From: Osmia lignaria lignaria
Lineage: Eukaryota; Arthropoda; Insecta; Hymenoptera; Megachilidae
Assembly (NCBI RefSeq): GCF_051020975.1
Contig: NC_135036.1
Coordinates: 8,928,001-8,992,000, forward strand
DNA length: 64,000 nt
Direction: 5' to 3'
In this document: one piece after another, positions 12,635 through 25,965 of the stretch
How the letters are laid out: the number at the start of each line of letters is the position of its first letter
Numbering within the stretch: the first letter of the stretch is position 1
Program-made: the position numbers and the translations under genes
Notes under the pieces: model-generated
What the model was told of the DNA's origin: nothing
Databases searched by the model: none
Seen by the model: only the letters and a program-made list of their open reading frames with translations

Positions 12635-13955
12635 ACACAACTGTTAATGTTTCACCCAAAACCATGCAAATATAAAGTAGAACGAATAAAACGTTATTCC
12701 TTGAAATATTTGCTTATCTTTTTCAAGGCGTGCTGTCTGCAATAATGTTAACCTATTAAGGATCAAAATGGAAAATGATAAGGATCAAATTAAATTGAAA
12801 TTCATGTAAAAAATGTTGCAAATCAATTGCAGAAACAATAATTCAATCTTCATCTTTTTTATAATTTTTAAAGACACATGAGAAAAAAAAATAATGTCAT
12901 TTTATTGTTTCGCACATAAATGTAATTGATGACTATTACTGCTGTAACTGTTTCTCAAATCATTTTATTTGATTTATTTTCTAAAAGAAAAATTTTGTTA
13001 GAAATTAATTGAAGAATATTTTAAGTTTTGTTTTTTAAGCAGACGATTTCCTTATATTATCACTTATAATATTATTCAATTAATCAAGATATATCATTGA
13101 AATTATTATACGAATATATAAATGTACGTTTTGATGTTATTGCACAAACGTTATAAATTAATTGAAATTTATAATGTTAATAAAATTAACTGCACCATAT
13201 CATTGCAAAATCGAAATTGGCATTTTTTATTATCTAATTCGATTATTGTTTAATTAACTCAATATGTTACTCTATAATTTGCTTTACAATCAAATAAAAT
13301 CGTACACTATAATGGGATAAATAATTTGTAGAAATGAATAATGTTCGTAAACATTATTGAATTCATAAGATTCGAAAAGTTATATGATTTTTATAATAAC
13401 ATCTTTTATGAAAGAATGTATTATTTTACTGTAAGGTGAGTCATGGATGGGTGTTATTGTATGATTGATTAGTTTAACTGATATTTGGATGAGAGATTGA
13501 TTAGTTTTATTATTGTATTTGAAATTTGACAAAAATGTATTTTTGTATAGCCGTTTTCTTGAATTATTTGTTATATTATAACTAAATTTTGTATGCCTTT
13601 TTGTGGTTTATTGAGTTGTTATCTTTCTTTATGTGCACCTTAGGGATCTTATAAATGAATTTTCCTAAATTGTTGAAATAATTTTTATTTCATTTCCACT
13701 GTTCCTCTAATCTTTATTGAATTTTAAAATCAAAATTAATAATTATTTTCGAAGTAATTGATTTATTATTCGTACACGATTTATTGTTTATATCAATTTG
13801 TATTGATATTGCCTTAATGTGTTAATTATAATTGAAGTATCTGTTGTATGGTAAAGTAATTAAGAGAACTGTTACGTCTATTGAAAATATTAATGATATA
13901 TTTACAAAAATAAAACTGAGGACATTGAAAATATTTATAGGACAGCCACTCGAGT
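12635..13955. other. Spacer between convergent CCHamide genes
   Basis: Very AT-rich DNA with no coding signal on either strand. It lies between the putative 3' ends of the two CCHamide genes. I see no intact transposon or tandem array here. Confidence 0.6.
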
Positions 13956-13961
13956 TTTATT
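13956..13961 (-). terminator. Candidate polyadenylation signal of CCHamide-1
   Basis: AATAAA on the - strand, about 460 nt beyond the CCHamide-1 stop codon. It is the nearest clear hexamer I find in a plausible position, so the 3' UTR is estimated at about 0.5 kb. Confidence 0.35.
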
Positions 13962-14423
13962 CGCGAAATATAATAGCTAATAAATTAAGTCAAATAATAT
14001 TCTTATTAATTTTGTTATAATAAGGTTTATGACAACTTCTATTTTAATTATGCATCGAGGTAACTCTATTAAATTCTGTTATTCGAAATTACCATTTGTT
14101 TCACTCTGGAAATAAAAATATAATGTTACTCCCGACCGAAGTACATACATTAATAATTTTACATTAATTTTACTGTAAAATACAGTATTTCCCGCTCGAT
14201 ACTCGGTGGATCGGCCGCGTATTGAACATTATCCAGGGTGATAGGCGTTCTGATTATGAGAATTGCTCGGACTTACCTTTTGTCGAATAAAACAGATTGA
14301 AAGTGTGAATGAGGACGCTTGCTCGATGATGAAATTTCCAAGAACTGATGAAGATGACTCGTCGAATAATAACTGAGGTGAAAAGCCGAACAATAAGCGG
14401 GAAATATTGTAATTAATAGCGTT

Positions 14424-17400
14424 TCAAATTACCAAAAATTTCAAGAATTCAAGGTTTTGTGGTTGACTGGCGTATTCCTTCTCTTTGTTACCTAATATCA
14501 GTACAACTTCCGGAACTTCCTTTTTCTCATTGTTCATACTTTCTATCATGTCCTGCATATCATTCATATTTTTCCTTTTACCACCATCAATATCATTGTC
14601 GTTATTTGGATCACTGTGAATATCAATTGAAAATAATTATTTTAGATAAACCAAATTAGAAATAATTTAAACACTCCTTCACTGATAATCGCTCTGCAAA
14701 TATTAAAATATTATTTTATCTTGCACATATTTTGCAACTTACCGAATAGGTTCATTACTGATAACGCGAGTATTAACATCACCGTCGTTCAAATGCTCTG
14801 GAAAATTTGATTTTACTTTAAATAGTCCGTCCCATCTTCCTTTGTATTTATTAGACATCAATGGCCGATCAATTAAACGAGATAATATTAATTGTTCCTT
14901 TGTAAGTAAAGGTATTCCATGTTGCATCTCATTCGTTCCTTTTAATGGTAACAAATACCCATTGTTATGTCCCCCACTCCGTTTACCATGTGCTGCAATT
15001 GTTAAATTATTATGAAATAACAATGTATTATATAAAGTACATAAGCACAATTCAAGGAACGATGAAATTACAAATGATGTAAAAACCTACCACCCCAACA
15101 CGAATGTCCATAGCTCAAGCAGGAACCTGAAACAAAAAAATTTAATTACTACAGATTAAAAATTCCAAAATCTATTTCGTTTATGAAATTTATTTTTTAA
15201 TTAAACAGAAGATTATTTCGATATTTTAAAAAAGTAGTTTTGTCTAAATAAAATTCCTCATAAAGTATTAATTTATTTATTTAATATTTTCTGGAATATT
15301 TTTAAGAAAGATGAAAAATAGATAAAATAATCAGGAGTAAATTGAACAATTCTAAATAGAAAAGAATATGTGTAATGAATATTCTTATTTAAGTTTGTAA
15401 ATGAATAGAGATCCTAAGGTGGGCGATTTCAATCTCATTAGGATTTTCTAAATTAAGGCTTAAATAATGCCAACATAGGTGCTCGCACAGTGAACTAGGT
15501 TAATTAAAAATTCAACGGGACGTCTAAGTGCTTTTTATACAAAAACAAAAAGATCCACGAATCTTTTTAAACCTTTTGAAATGAAATATACTGAAATTAA
15601 TTTTTCATATTCATCTGGTATTGCATTTCAGTTGAATGCGGACTTCAGTTATTAAATGTAAACATTAATCCAGAATTTTATTTGTAAATATAATAGTAGA
15701 TAATAGTAGCTGATACAATAGATAGAAACGACAGATCCCAGAACATCTATTATATTTCAAATAACCTGTTGAATTGACTAGGTGACAAAGACATCAATTG
15801 ATTTTCTGTTTCAACGTTCACGACGGACCATTTTCTTTTCTCACTTTTTATTCCTTGATACTTCTGTATAAGAAAGTGACATCGAGGATGCAAGTGAAGT
15901 ATCCTCTTTATTCCAAGTGAAATAAGAAAATACAATATTTACACGTTAAAATATGATTTCAATTTTCTATATAATTTAATCTTTAAATTCGAATATAATG
16001 CTTTAATCACTTGTCCATTTTATTTTTTTATTTAAATTTAGGTTAATCTTCATTAAATTATGAATAAAATACTGTAGCGATAAAATGTTTATTTATTCGC
16101 CTCGTCAAATTAAATATCGGTCAGTGAAAGAGTGTAAACCAAGGAGATAACAAAAGCTCGCTTTCCAAGGATTAGCTGCAACAGGTTACCACCACAAAAC
16201 AACGCAAACCCCGTGAACTTGTTAATCTTATAGTTCGTAAACGGGGATTTTGCATATATAATTAAAATTTAACGCATCCGATGGGAACGGGGATCACTAG
16301 ACCACGGATAATCTAGTTAACGATGTTTCGCAAACTTTGTTGTTATTGTTCAGGCTGGACCTTCTTAAGCTGACCTTTCTATAAGGCTATATACTTCCAA
16401 TGTAGCATTACGCCTTCTTAATTACTATTTTAAATTTTAATACTTTTTATGTCTTCGAAAAATGGCGTGAAAATATAATAACAATAAAAATTACTTCAAT
16501 AACTGAGTTTACTACGACCTTTAAAAATAAATTTTTGCTAATTGTATATCTAATAATAAAGATTGATGTTAAAAAAGTACGAGACAAATATATGACAGCC
16601 TTTATAACAGCTTCAATTAATTCATAAATCGAATGAAGTGGTAGGTAGAAATTAATTGAACATTATTGAAGTATTTTAATAACGAACGGTTCAAATTGCG
16701 AAGCAAAAAAATATTTAGGTCATATTTCAAGAAATATTTTCCTGTTACATTGTTAAAATTACAATTTGGTGTTGCAATTTACATTATCATTGATTAAGAA
16801 GGTTTTACACATAACGTTTCTTTTTTTTTTTCTAAGAATTACAATATGATAGATTTTAAATTGCATTCCAGTTTCCTTCACATTATACGATATTCAAATA
16901 ATGAACCCTGAAATCTGCATAATCACATTTTAAATTGCACCATTCAGTTACCTAATTTTCAGCTATGGAAATAAATCATTCAAATTATAAGCCATGTACC
17001 AGCCACCAATACATAGATAAAGGAAAATATATGATCGCGAGTGTACGAATTCTAAATCAAATTTTTAACAATAAATAGCTAATAAGAAAGAAAGGAGAAA
17101 AAATTTGTTAATAAGGTAATTAAAGTTTGGAAGAACTTGGGCGATCTATGATGGTCGTAATGAGTTTATTACCAGGCGTAATTACTTTCCAGGGATCAGG
17201 ATTAATTCTGCGAATGTCTTCCTTATTTGTTTATATCATGATATAATGTTAGCTGTCGGTGAAATTTCATTTCATATACCCTGTTGGGACCCATAAATAA
17301 AATCAACAAGACATCTGGATCATTTTTGTACTTAAGTCCTATCTACTTGCACTGGACTGCACTTTCTATGCACTTTAACAAATATTACCAAACTTTCGAC

Positions 17401-17849
17401 TAGAAATTTATACTACTACTATCCTATTACACTCATGGAATAGTTATGCTTCTCAACTATTCATTCAAGCAAAGCTTGATGAATCCCATTCATTGCTATT
17501 AGTATCTACAGAAAGACCAACTTGTACACCTACTATAAATACCTCAATATATTCGGTAAATTCATGTGACGCTATAAATATCTGTAGACATTCAAGGAAT
17601 TTACTTACAATAATTGTATTGAATTTTATTTATCTAGGCAAAAAAAAAAAAAATAAAAGTAAAATCCAAATGGAAAATACCGGAGTCGAAAAGGTTGAAG
17701 AATTCTGTTATTGTTAATACCAACGCGATGAATAATTTAATAATTTAAATAATGCACTTACCAGCTGCACAGCCAGCGAAGCAGAAGATTATCATAAAGG
17801 TCCAAGTGCGTATAATAATCGTCACTGAGTTTTCCGAAGCGATCGCCAT
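14424..17849 (-). CDS. CCHa1: CCHamide-1 neuropeptide precursor
   Basis: Four coding exons on the - strand: 17849-17762, 15126-15091, 14992-14743 and 14613-14424. All junctions are GT..AG (GTAAGT, GTAGGT, GTAAGT donors) with matching phases, giving 187 residues. Residues 1-29 (MAIASENS, then a hydrophobic stretch to FCFAGCAA) are a signal peptide. Residues 31-43 are SCLSYGHSCWGAH, followed by Gly44-Lys-Arg for amidation and cleavage; Drosophila CCHamide-1 is SCLEYGHSCWGAH. The remainder is a long acidic/basic spacer with another dibasic site (GGKRKN, near residue 137) and a C-terminus LKFLVI. CCHamide-1 is a secreted brain-gut peptide with its own GPCR, linked in flies to starvation-dependent olfaction and sleep-arousal circuits. 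The ATG is preceded by an in-frame TAG, so the start is firm. The reading of the last exon relies on splice signals and a 62-codon open frame. Confidence 0.93.
15091..15126 (-). CDS. CCHa1: 36-nt microexon carrying most of CCHamide-1
   Basis: This exon is bounded by TTTCAG and GTAGGT and encodes only (G)SCLSYGHSCWG, with both end codons split. Gly30 is completed from exon 1 and Ala42 by the next exon. Gene finders often miss exons this small. Losing it would preserve the frame (36 nt) but delete both cysteines and most of the peptide. Confidence 0.92.
15127..17761 (-). other. CCHamide-1 intron 1
   Basis: A 2.6-kb AT-rich intron between the signal-peptide exon and the microexon. It contains only accidental short frames, such as 15750-15935 on the - strand, and no recognisable domain or repeat. 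Confidence 0.75.
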
Positions 17850-17864
17850 GTGACCAGTTGTGAT

Positions 17865-19936
17865 CTATAACAGTAATAAATAAATACAATGTTAATAATT
17901 TAGCAATTTTTATATTTATTTTTAAACTTATATCAATACCAGCTTCCTTTACCAAAGAAGGGTAAAAATATTTGCTTCCTACTCGTTTTTTTATTACTCT
18001 AAAGTTCAAATAGTTTCATTGGAAAACTCTTCTCAATGAAAGAAAAAGTTAACAATGGATTTTTTAAATTTAATAATTCAGTAGATAAACTTTTCACCAT
18101 CGTTGATGAAATTTTATTTAACTTGAAGAACAGAGATATTTAATCGTAACAATGATTTTATTAAAACGTAGCGGAATTCGTATGTTTGAATTTCATATTA
18201 GAAAATATTACAATTAAAACTCATTGATTTAAAAGCTGTATATTTTCTCATTTCTTTCAAACAAATTAGTGTTAGATTTTCATACATCAGATGACAGATT
18301 GCCTCCTCCACTTTGAATGTAACAAAGAAACAGTGCACAACCAAAGAATATACTTCAAAGAAAGAGCTCTATGGTCTAAAAGAAACTGAAGGAATGCATC
18401 GAACATTCTCTTTGAACATCGAAATCGACTTAAACAAAGGTGATAGAATTGCGAAGAGTCAAATTGAGTTTGAATGAAAAGCACGTGCCCATTTTCCTCT
18501 ATGCTTCTTGATCTTTTGTGGAAGAGAAGATAAGTAGCAAGCAGCTGGAAAATACATTTCTGAGGAATTTCAATTCATATGTTGTACATTTTTATCATAC
18601 TTCATATGTCAGAATCGTGAAGTCGTATTTGATCTAAGAATAGATCAAGTTGTCGAAAGATTTACATCTAATGGATTTAAATTTTATGCGAATAAATAAA
18701 ATTGGCTTGTGAAAGTACAATGCAGTCATTAATTGTATAAGTTTTCGGTTAAAACGAATCCTATAATTTTCATTAAAATCAAAAGCTAAAAAAAGAGGAT
18801 TTGCTCGAAGTTTACTGAAAAACAAATATCAACGAACTCAATTCAAACAAAAATAGAATCGAAATCTCAAAGGAACAGTAGCATAAAAGTTTGCTACATT
18901 ATTCTTTCAATTTAAAAGCAACAGAAACAACACGCAATCAACAACTTCGTGCATAATTTTCATATTGAAACGAGCTCTGTTCTTTGCATTTAAAAACAAA
19001 CTTTGATAAAGCTATTGATTATTCAATCGAACCATGAAGAATTCGCTGGACCGTAAATCAACAAGTCAATGCAAATGAAATTTCAATGAAATCTGAAGAA
19101 AAATAATCTTTCAAATTTTCGAGTTAATCTCTCGATATGCCGAACTTTGATAAGAATTATTAACGATGCAATTATTTGACCATTTAATGGTAAATTTAAT
19201 ATTACGAATTTAACCCCTTCGCTAGGGGTTCTTTAACGCAAAACTTTGAACCAATAATAGAGCTATATTATTAAAACTTCAAGTATCGAAACTTTCAAGT
19301 AGGTTAAAGAATTTCTAATAATATGGGTGATTGATTCCTATGGAAACTTAAATGTTTTTCTAAAGTACTATCGATGGCATATCATTTCAGAGTTATAAGA
19401 GGTTTCCAGCTATAGAAACAGGTATAGTCATTCAAAAGCAATACAAAATATACAACTTCGAAACACTGAAAACAAAAATATTTTTTCATATAGGAAACGT
19501 GTAAAGACGTGTGTCGAAATGAATGAGAGATACCTGCTATTCACAAAGGTAATTTCTTTTTTAATTATTTTTCGGAAATTGTACAATTTCGTTTACTGTT
19601 GCTGAATGACATTCTCCGAGATCACGAAATAGAGTTGGTCTTTTTTTTTTTTAAATTCGTTAATATTTCTATTGAAATTTGGATATTTTTCAAATAGAAT
19701 CACTTTATCAAACTTTAATTAAAAAATCATTATCCTATTATATTAACGATAACAGTTTTTGAAAAACATTCACCCTACCAAGTTAATAAAATAATATACA
19801 TTTCAACTGAAATAAAAAGACTAGAACACTCTTTTGGAATAATTTGTTTGATTGTTTCACCTTGAATTTCAAACCGGAAAAACGTCTCGTAGATAGAGAA
19901 ACGTGGGTGGAAGATGTATCGGTCCACTAGTGTTAC
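17865..19936 (-). other. Probable 5' UTR intron of CCHamide-1
   Basis: A TGTTATAG acceptor ends at 17865, 15 nt before the CCHamide-1 ATG. Donor candidates on the - strand at about 19947 (GTGAAT) and 19936 (GTAACA) would close an intron of about 2.1 kb. Nothing coding is seen inside. Confidence 0.45.
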
Positions 19937-20025
19937 CACTTATTCACCAAAAAAAATCAAACTTCGAAAATCCACGTTCGATTCGTTGAGGATCCCGATC
20001 GAAGAGGTTGGCGAGTAAACTCAAA
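19937..20025 (-). other. Probable non-coding first exon of CCHamide-1
   Basis: The segment starts about 30 nt downstream of a TATA box on the - strand, is GC-richer than its surroundings and ends at a usable donor. It would be spliced to 17864, just before the ATG. Exact ends are estimates. Confidence 0.45.
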
Positions 20026-20048
20026 GGCAGGAGGTTGTACGATCAGGG

Positions 20049-20056
20049 CTTTTATA
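20049..20056 (-). promoter_or_regulatory. TATA box of CCHamide-1
   Basis: TATAAAAG on the - strand, followed by CCCTGATCG, is a consensus-quality TATA box. It sits in the right orientation and distance for the gene's only plausible upstream exon. The surrounding 200 bp (19980-20170) is noticeably GC-richer than its flanks, as expected of a proximal promoter. Confidence 0.6.
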
Positions 20057-20965
20057 GACCTCCTATATGGTGGTGCATGGTGGTGGTAACATCGCAGCGC
20101 ACCTTCCTAATGCGCACCTGGCGGATATACGAATGCGTTGGTGGATTCGAATATTCTTCCCTTCAGGACCAGATAGAACGAACGATGATTTTATGAATTG
20201 AAAATTCATACGATTCGTGTCAATTTTTCATTAATGTTTGTAATTGTACATTTAAAAACTTTCCATGAATTTTGCAAAAAATTTGATTAAATAAAAGTTG
20301 AATTACATGTGTATTTTATGGAATCCACAGCTCTTGTAATTTTATATTACATTATTGGCAATAAAAGTTTCATAACAATAGTCAAAAATTTCAAAAAATT
20401 GAAGAAAGGGGACCATATTTTTGTTTTAGCAATGAAAAGATTTCAAAGAGTGAAAATACTCCTTCAAAAATATTGTAAATAAAAGTGAAATTCATTTCTG
20501 CAAAGTATTCAATTTTCTAAAATTGTCCAGCTATTGAAAATAGCGAAGTTACGAAGTTACCAATTTTGAAATATAATACCTATATATTATATATTTTTTA
20601 TACTATGACTAACAAGTAATTGATGCGTTAAATTGAATGACGTCAGGTTTTCATGAATATTCGCAAAGGAAATCTTTCACCTTCGAATTTCACAAGAAGT
20701 TCATTCATACGAATCGCAGAAATGAAAATATAGGTAACATAGATTCGGTGAGACTGAAACACATAGGCGGGATGAAATTTAATTACGCGAAAAGGGTAGG
20801 CCTATAGTCGCTCTTAAATTGAGCGTAATAAAAGGAAAATTTCTATGACACGTGTCAGATTTGATGAAACTATGAAACATACACCGAATTAAATTATTTT
20901 ACATGATATTGAAGGTTTGAAATAAATTTGAAGTTATGAAAAACAAGAACGAAATTCAATAATTA

Positions 20966-21006
20966 TTAACCCCCATATGGCGGCCCTCGGAGAGAGCCAT
21001 AATATT
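20966..21006. mobile_element. Left end of a TTAA-type MITE
   Basis: TTAACCCCC is followed by ATGGCGGCCCTCGGAGAG and AGCC, matching the first 35-40 bp of the complete element at 6951 with few substitutions. The corresponding right end (AAGGG-TTAA) is not present in the next few hundred bases, so this copy looks truncated or decayed. Confidence 0.5.
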
Positions 21007-21179
21007 AATGTAATTTAATTAATATAATTTATTTAAATTGGAAATTCAATATTGAGTAAAACGGTAATTTTTAACATTTTAATTTCAAGTATATTTATAA
21101 ATCTTCCATTATTGAAATCAGTAATAGATGATAGAAGTTTGTTACCATCAAGCTCTGAGTAATCCTGTGTTTTAATATG

Positions 21180-21252
21180 TAAGACGCCTACTGGTAACGC
21201 TAATTATGATTTCTTACCAAGACATTAAAAAGTACTGTCAGTAGGCGTCTTA
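21180..21252. repeat. Perfect 14-bp inverted repeat element, 73 bp
   Basis: TAAGACGCCTACTG at 21180-21193 is exactly mirrored at 21239-21252. AATAT occurs just outside each end, which would fit a 5-bp target duplication. It resembles a minimal hairpin element, but no second copy is visible in the window. Confidence 0.65.
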
Positions 21253-24200
21253 AATATTACTTGGTGTTTTGATCGAAATTTTCTACATGAAATATTAAAT
21301 AAATATTCAAAATGCCCGTAAGACATGTATACGTTAAGAATCAGAATTGTTAATATTCAATTTAATGTTATTATAATTTCATTTTGCGTTTAATTTTTAA
21401 TTTACATTTTAAATAATATTAATTATCGGCTAATAACGAAAGCAAATGTAATACTGTCGAAAGGAATTGCAGTAATTTTCATCGGTTCGTAGGTACATTA
21501 TTCGAAGAACAGTGGCAAGTGGTAAAGGTTTTGCTTGAGTCAGCCATACGGTTCTAAGTAGTAACAACGATTAAGAGTCCGACCGCACAAGACAAAGTCG
21601 TGTATTCGCGCACCTGGATCCCGTTATTTCGAGTCGATATCATTCTACACCAACCATAAGTCCTCCTTTATTAATATTTCATCTGGTTTTAGCTACTTAC
21701 GTCACCTTCGCGCCTACTGCGATAAATGTGTGATAATGTTTCTATTACAAAATTTATGTAATCCAAAAATTTAATGTACAGTTTCACGTGGCGATAGAAA
21801 ATAGAACTGTAAGAGACCCTTATTGTTCGAGGAACTTTGTCAACAATGTTTTATAGTGGAACACGAGTTCATGAGAGATTCATGACGGTCGTAAAACCTA
21901 AGTCATCAGAAGCAACTTGATTTTTTTTCCTCAATTACTTTACCACGTGTGAACAACGCAATAACGATTGGTCCCCTTATCATTTCATTTCACCCTTTTC
22001 GATCGTTACCGTTAGATCGCGAATATTTATGCAAATATCATATTATATTCTAGTATACTATTTATAGTATTTGTGAGAGTACTACCTATTTCATTTTTTA
22101 AATAAAAATGTTCGTATTCATAATTTTCTTCTAATTATACTAATTAAAATAATGAATTAATAGAAGTCATTAAAAATTCATGAAGTAGTTGAAATTCCAG
22201 AGTATTGGTGGATACAAGTACCCTAAGACTTTTGAATGGTAGTGTAAGCCGTTTTAAAAGCAGGAAGAGCTCTAATTATGCCAGATACTTTGGCCTCTGA
22301 CATATTTCTCTCCTATTTCTGAGCCGATAGTGATAACGAATGCCATTCGTTTAGTCCGGAGATTGCAAAACGGTAATTGGATATTCACATTGAATTCACA
22401 AAATGAAAGTGTATAAATGTTTCCTCGGCCATCAGTTCTATGAATAACAATTGTTTATTTGTCATTTATTATTAAGCCATCAGATTATTTATCTATATAT
22501 CATTATACTACCAGAATTTAATTTTCATATAATTTTTCTATAAACTATCTGAACATTCCGGAGTGTAAGAAACTAAAAATTAATTAAGGAATTAAAATGT
22601 TTTAACGAAAGCGTTAATTAAGTTTTGTCAGGAAACGAATGTATAGGTGCTCTATAGGAGCATTACAAGCCATTGCACCGCAACATTCGATATGCATTTG
22701 CAATAAAAAAGAAAGACAAACGAGGCGCGTGAAATGTCGTAGCCCGTCAATCCCACGCGACGATTCGCGTCGTTGCTCTTTTATTTTTACAGATGTACGG
22801 GATTAAATGGGTTTCTTCGTTCGTGTAAATCCGACCTCATGACGCAACAACCACCACCACCGGGCTAACGTTTTGCATAAACGTTCCCCGTCGAAATCAC
22901 TCGCAAAATTACCGGTTACACTACTACGACTATGAATATTCAAGTTAACATGTACCATTTAACACGACGAGCCTGTCAGCATTGCAACTAGGGAGGTTTT
23001 TATTTTTCTCTGAACGACTGATTTCAAATTCATTGTTGTTTGACTTTGAGAAATAAAAATAATTTTTGTAAAATATACAAACTTTCAAATTACTGTGCTC
23101 CTGAATCTAAATTAGAAATCATTGAAAACTGTAATTTTTCTTTTGACTACATTTGTCAGAAGTTGTGAGAAAAATATAACCTTCTTGTTGTTTCGTTCTT
23201 TATCTTCAGAACAAGTTTCTCAAAGCCAATCTTGCAAGTGCATATTAACATTACAAATTACTATTTGAATGCAAAGCAGAATCCTTGCAGAATTTATCAT
23301 AATTCTTTTTTAAATAAAACACATCATTCTAGATATAAATATAATTAATAAAGTGTACACATAATTTAAAAATGTCAAGACATTGTACTGTCAGAATAAG
23401 GGTAGCAACCCCTATTCAAATATTACAGATAAATAGAATGTGAAATCAGATGTAGGGAGTGAAAAGTAATGTAAGTAGCTTTCTTTGTGATTCTATTTGT
23501 GTTCACGTTCCGAATGTCAATCATACTGTAAAAGTACGTGACCTTTTATTAACCATATTCATTTTTTGTATCTACTATTATGGAAAAATGGTCTATAGTG
23601 ATATTATACTATATTGGCAATCAGTTATTTTATATTAAAAATATTAATATACGCCCCATAAGTGCTATTTTGTAATACTTTTATATTATTAAACTATCAG
23701 ACTTTTATGTTTTGAAAATTGCCATTTGATACGTACCATTGAATATAACTCTACTCTATATATTTTAAAAGTGAACCTAAGTGAAAATGTTTCAATATAC
23801 ATTCAGATAAACCTTTTTTGAATTATGGATATTTGAAAGTTTCAATAGAGCTTTGGCTATATAACAAAGATCTGAATTAAAAAGAGGAATAACAATAAAA
23901 CCATTTTCCATCAGAACATGAATTTAATTTTAACAAAATCCATCAATGTTCTGATTCCATTTATACAATCTTTTTATAGCTACTTCAATCTTCAATTATT
24001 TCAGTGTTATATTTAAATATGAAACATCGAAAACATTGAACACGTAGGATTGTTTAATTCTTTCGATACTTTTCATGGTTTTTGCATTTCTATCTTAAAT
24101 TTCTGATTATAAAAATACTGCAAAATTAATTAAACCGTACGATAATTGAATTTTTACATATTTTCATTCCATTCTATATGCGTGAATTTATCAGTATGTT

Positions 24201-25965
24201 ACGTTATCACACTACGATTTAACAAGGTTAAATGTTAAAACCACAGAAGAAAAGAAAGAAGCTTCTACTATAAGCAATAAGTGCGTATAAACTTTAATTA
24301 TTCAGGAAGTTACGCTCCAAGTTTAAGGCTATTACGCATATACTATGGAACGACATATTTACGTCCCTTTCATTGCTTTTTTTTATATCATTACACGAAC
24401 CATCTTATTTTATGACCGAAACAATTTTTATTCAATATTTCAATATTACTAATTATGGAAGTTCAATGTTCAATTCAATCGAATTCTAGTTAAATGGATT
24501 TTATTTAATTCCTCATACTCTTAGTTTACATAGGTTGTAAATGATTAAAAATACTAGGTTACAAATTTGGACATGTTTACTGAGATTTGTCGTGAAAATA
24601 GAGTTGATAAAGTTCTGCAATTTTTTAAACAAGCCAAATATGTCACAACGTTACAGTTGTCTATTGAGTTTAGTCAGCGTCGCGCCTTTTATTGACCTAT
24701 TCCATTTGCCGATAACGTAGCAAGTAGTATAAGTCAACGCTTGTGGTGCCATCGCATTAAAAACGTTCTCACTCTTAGAAGATTTAAAAAATTGATTTTT
24801 TCATTCGTTTATTTAACTGTATATGATATCGAAAATATCCTATAATAATTTTATCATAGAATTTTGAATATTAATGAAATTATAGTGGAAATTATAAGAG
24901 TATGCATGGGAAGCATAAATCACTGAAAGTGTTACAAAAAGGTTTTCGAAATTAAAAATTTGTTTTTTATCATAAGAAATAAAATTTTGTTGCTAAAAAC
25001 ATATTTATCGAAGGGACACATTTATCATTAAATGATCAGAAGATTTCACTCTTATCAACAGCAAATTTTACAGAATTCTTCTGTTACATTATTCTCACTT
25101 TATAATCGGAACTTGTTAGATGTGCGTAACATAAAATTATTGAATATCAATTGACGGTGATTTATCGACAAAAGGTATGCAGATTTTACTATAATAATAT
25201 TTAATAACAAAATAGTTGATACAAATTGATACCGAGTGTCCCATGAAATTGACCCAACTTACATTTTTCTAATAGTAGAAAATAAAGAAAAATGTTATTA
25301 ACAAAAATTAAATGGCGTTAAATGAAGTACTACGTGATGAATGTATCGGTACCGGAAGTGGAGGCGTTTCAAACACTTGAAAGTCATTTAATTATTGAGT
25401 TAAATTCAATTATAAACAGTCTGTTGAACTTTGCCTCATAAATACTTGTTCATTTGGCTAAATAGTCACTAATGACTCTCCTGATAATGCAACTACGTTA
25501 AGAGAAGATCTAGTTAATAATAATGATAAATAAGAGGTGGTGATCATTCGCGCACTGATTTAGATCGAACGTGGAAAAACATTGCGACGTTCGCGTTTCG
25601 AGTGGTGAAATATAGATAGAAAAAAGGGAATGAAAGTCCATTATATCCGGGGGCGACAATATTAAGGGTGTGACGTTATCACAGAAAGTTGTGAACCAAG
25701 CAATTCTGTTTTTAGGAAGCTGTATTTACAGCATTGAATAAATCTTAAGTTATCCATTAGTTCTTGCTTTACCTGCACCGAGATTATTATCAGTTACGAT
25801 ATGTGACAAAGTGCAAACTACACTCCTCTTTATCAAACTTCCTGTAAAGGCAAACTGAATCGCTAGAGATACAGTACGCAGTGCACTTAGGACTTTGCTT
25901 CTATGAACTGTGTTTAATAATGTGTAGTGTACATTAGGTGCAATGTATTGTTTAGGTGTAATGAA

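Noticed and set aside
14459..14659. 66-codon + strand frame
   Set aside because: It is antisense to the last CCHamide-1 coding exon, whose acceptor, phase and stop all agree.
17758..18009. 83-codon - strand frame over the CCHamide-1 first exon
   Set aside because: It is in a different frame from the signal-peptide exon and crosses its donor; the exon frame splices perfectly to the CCHamide-1 peptide.
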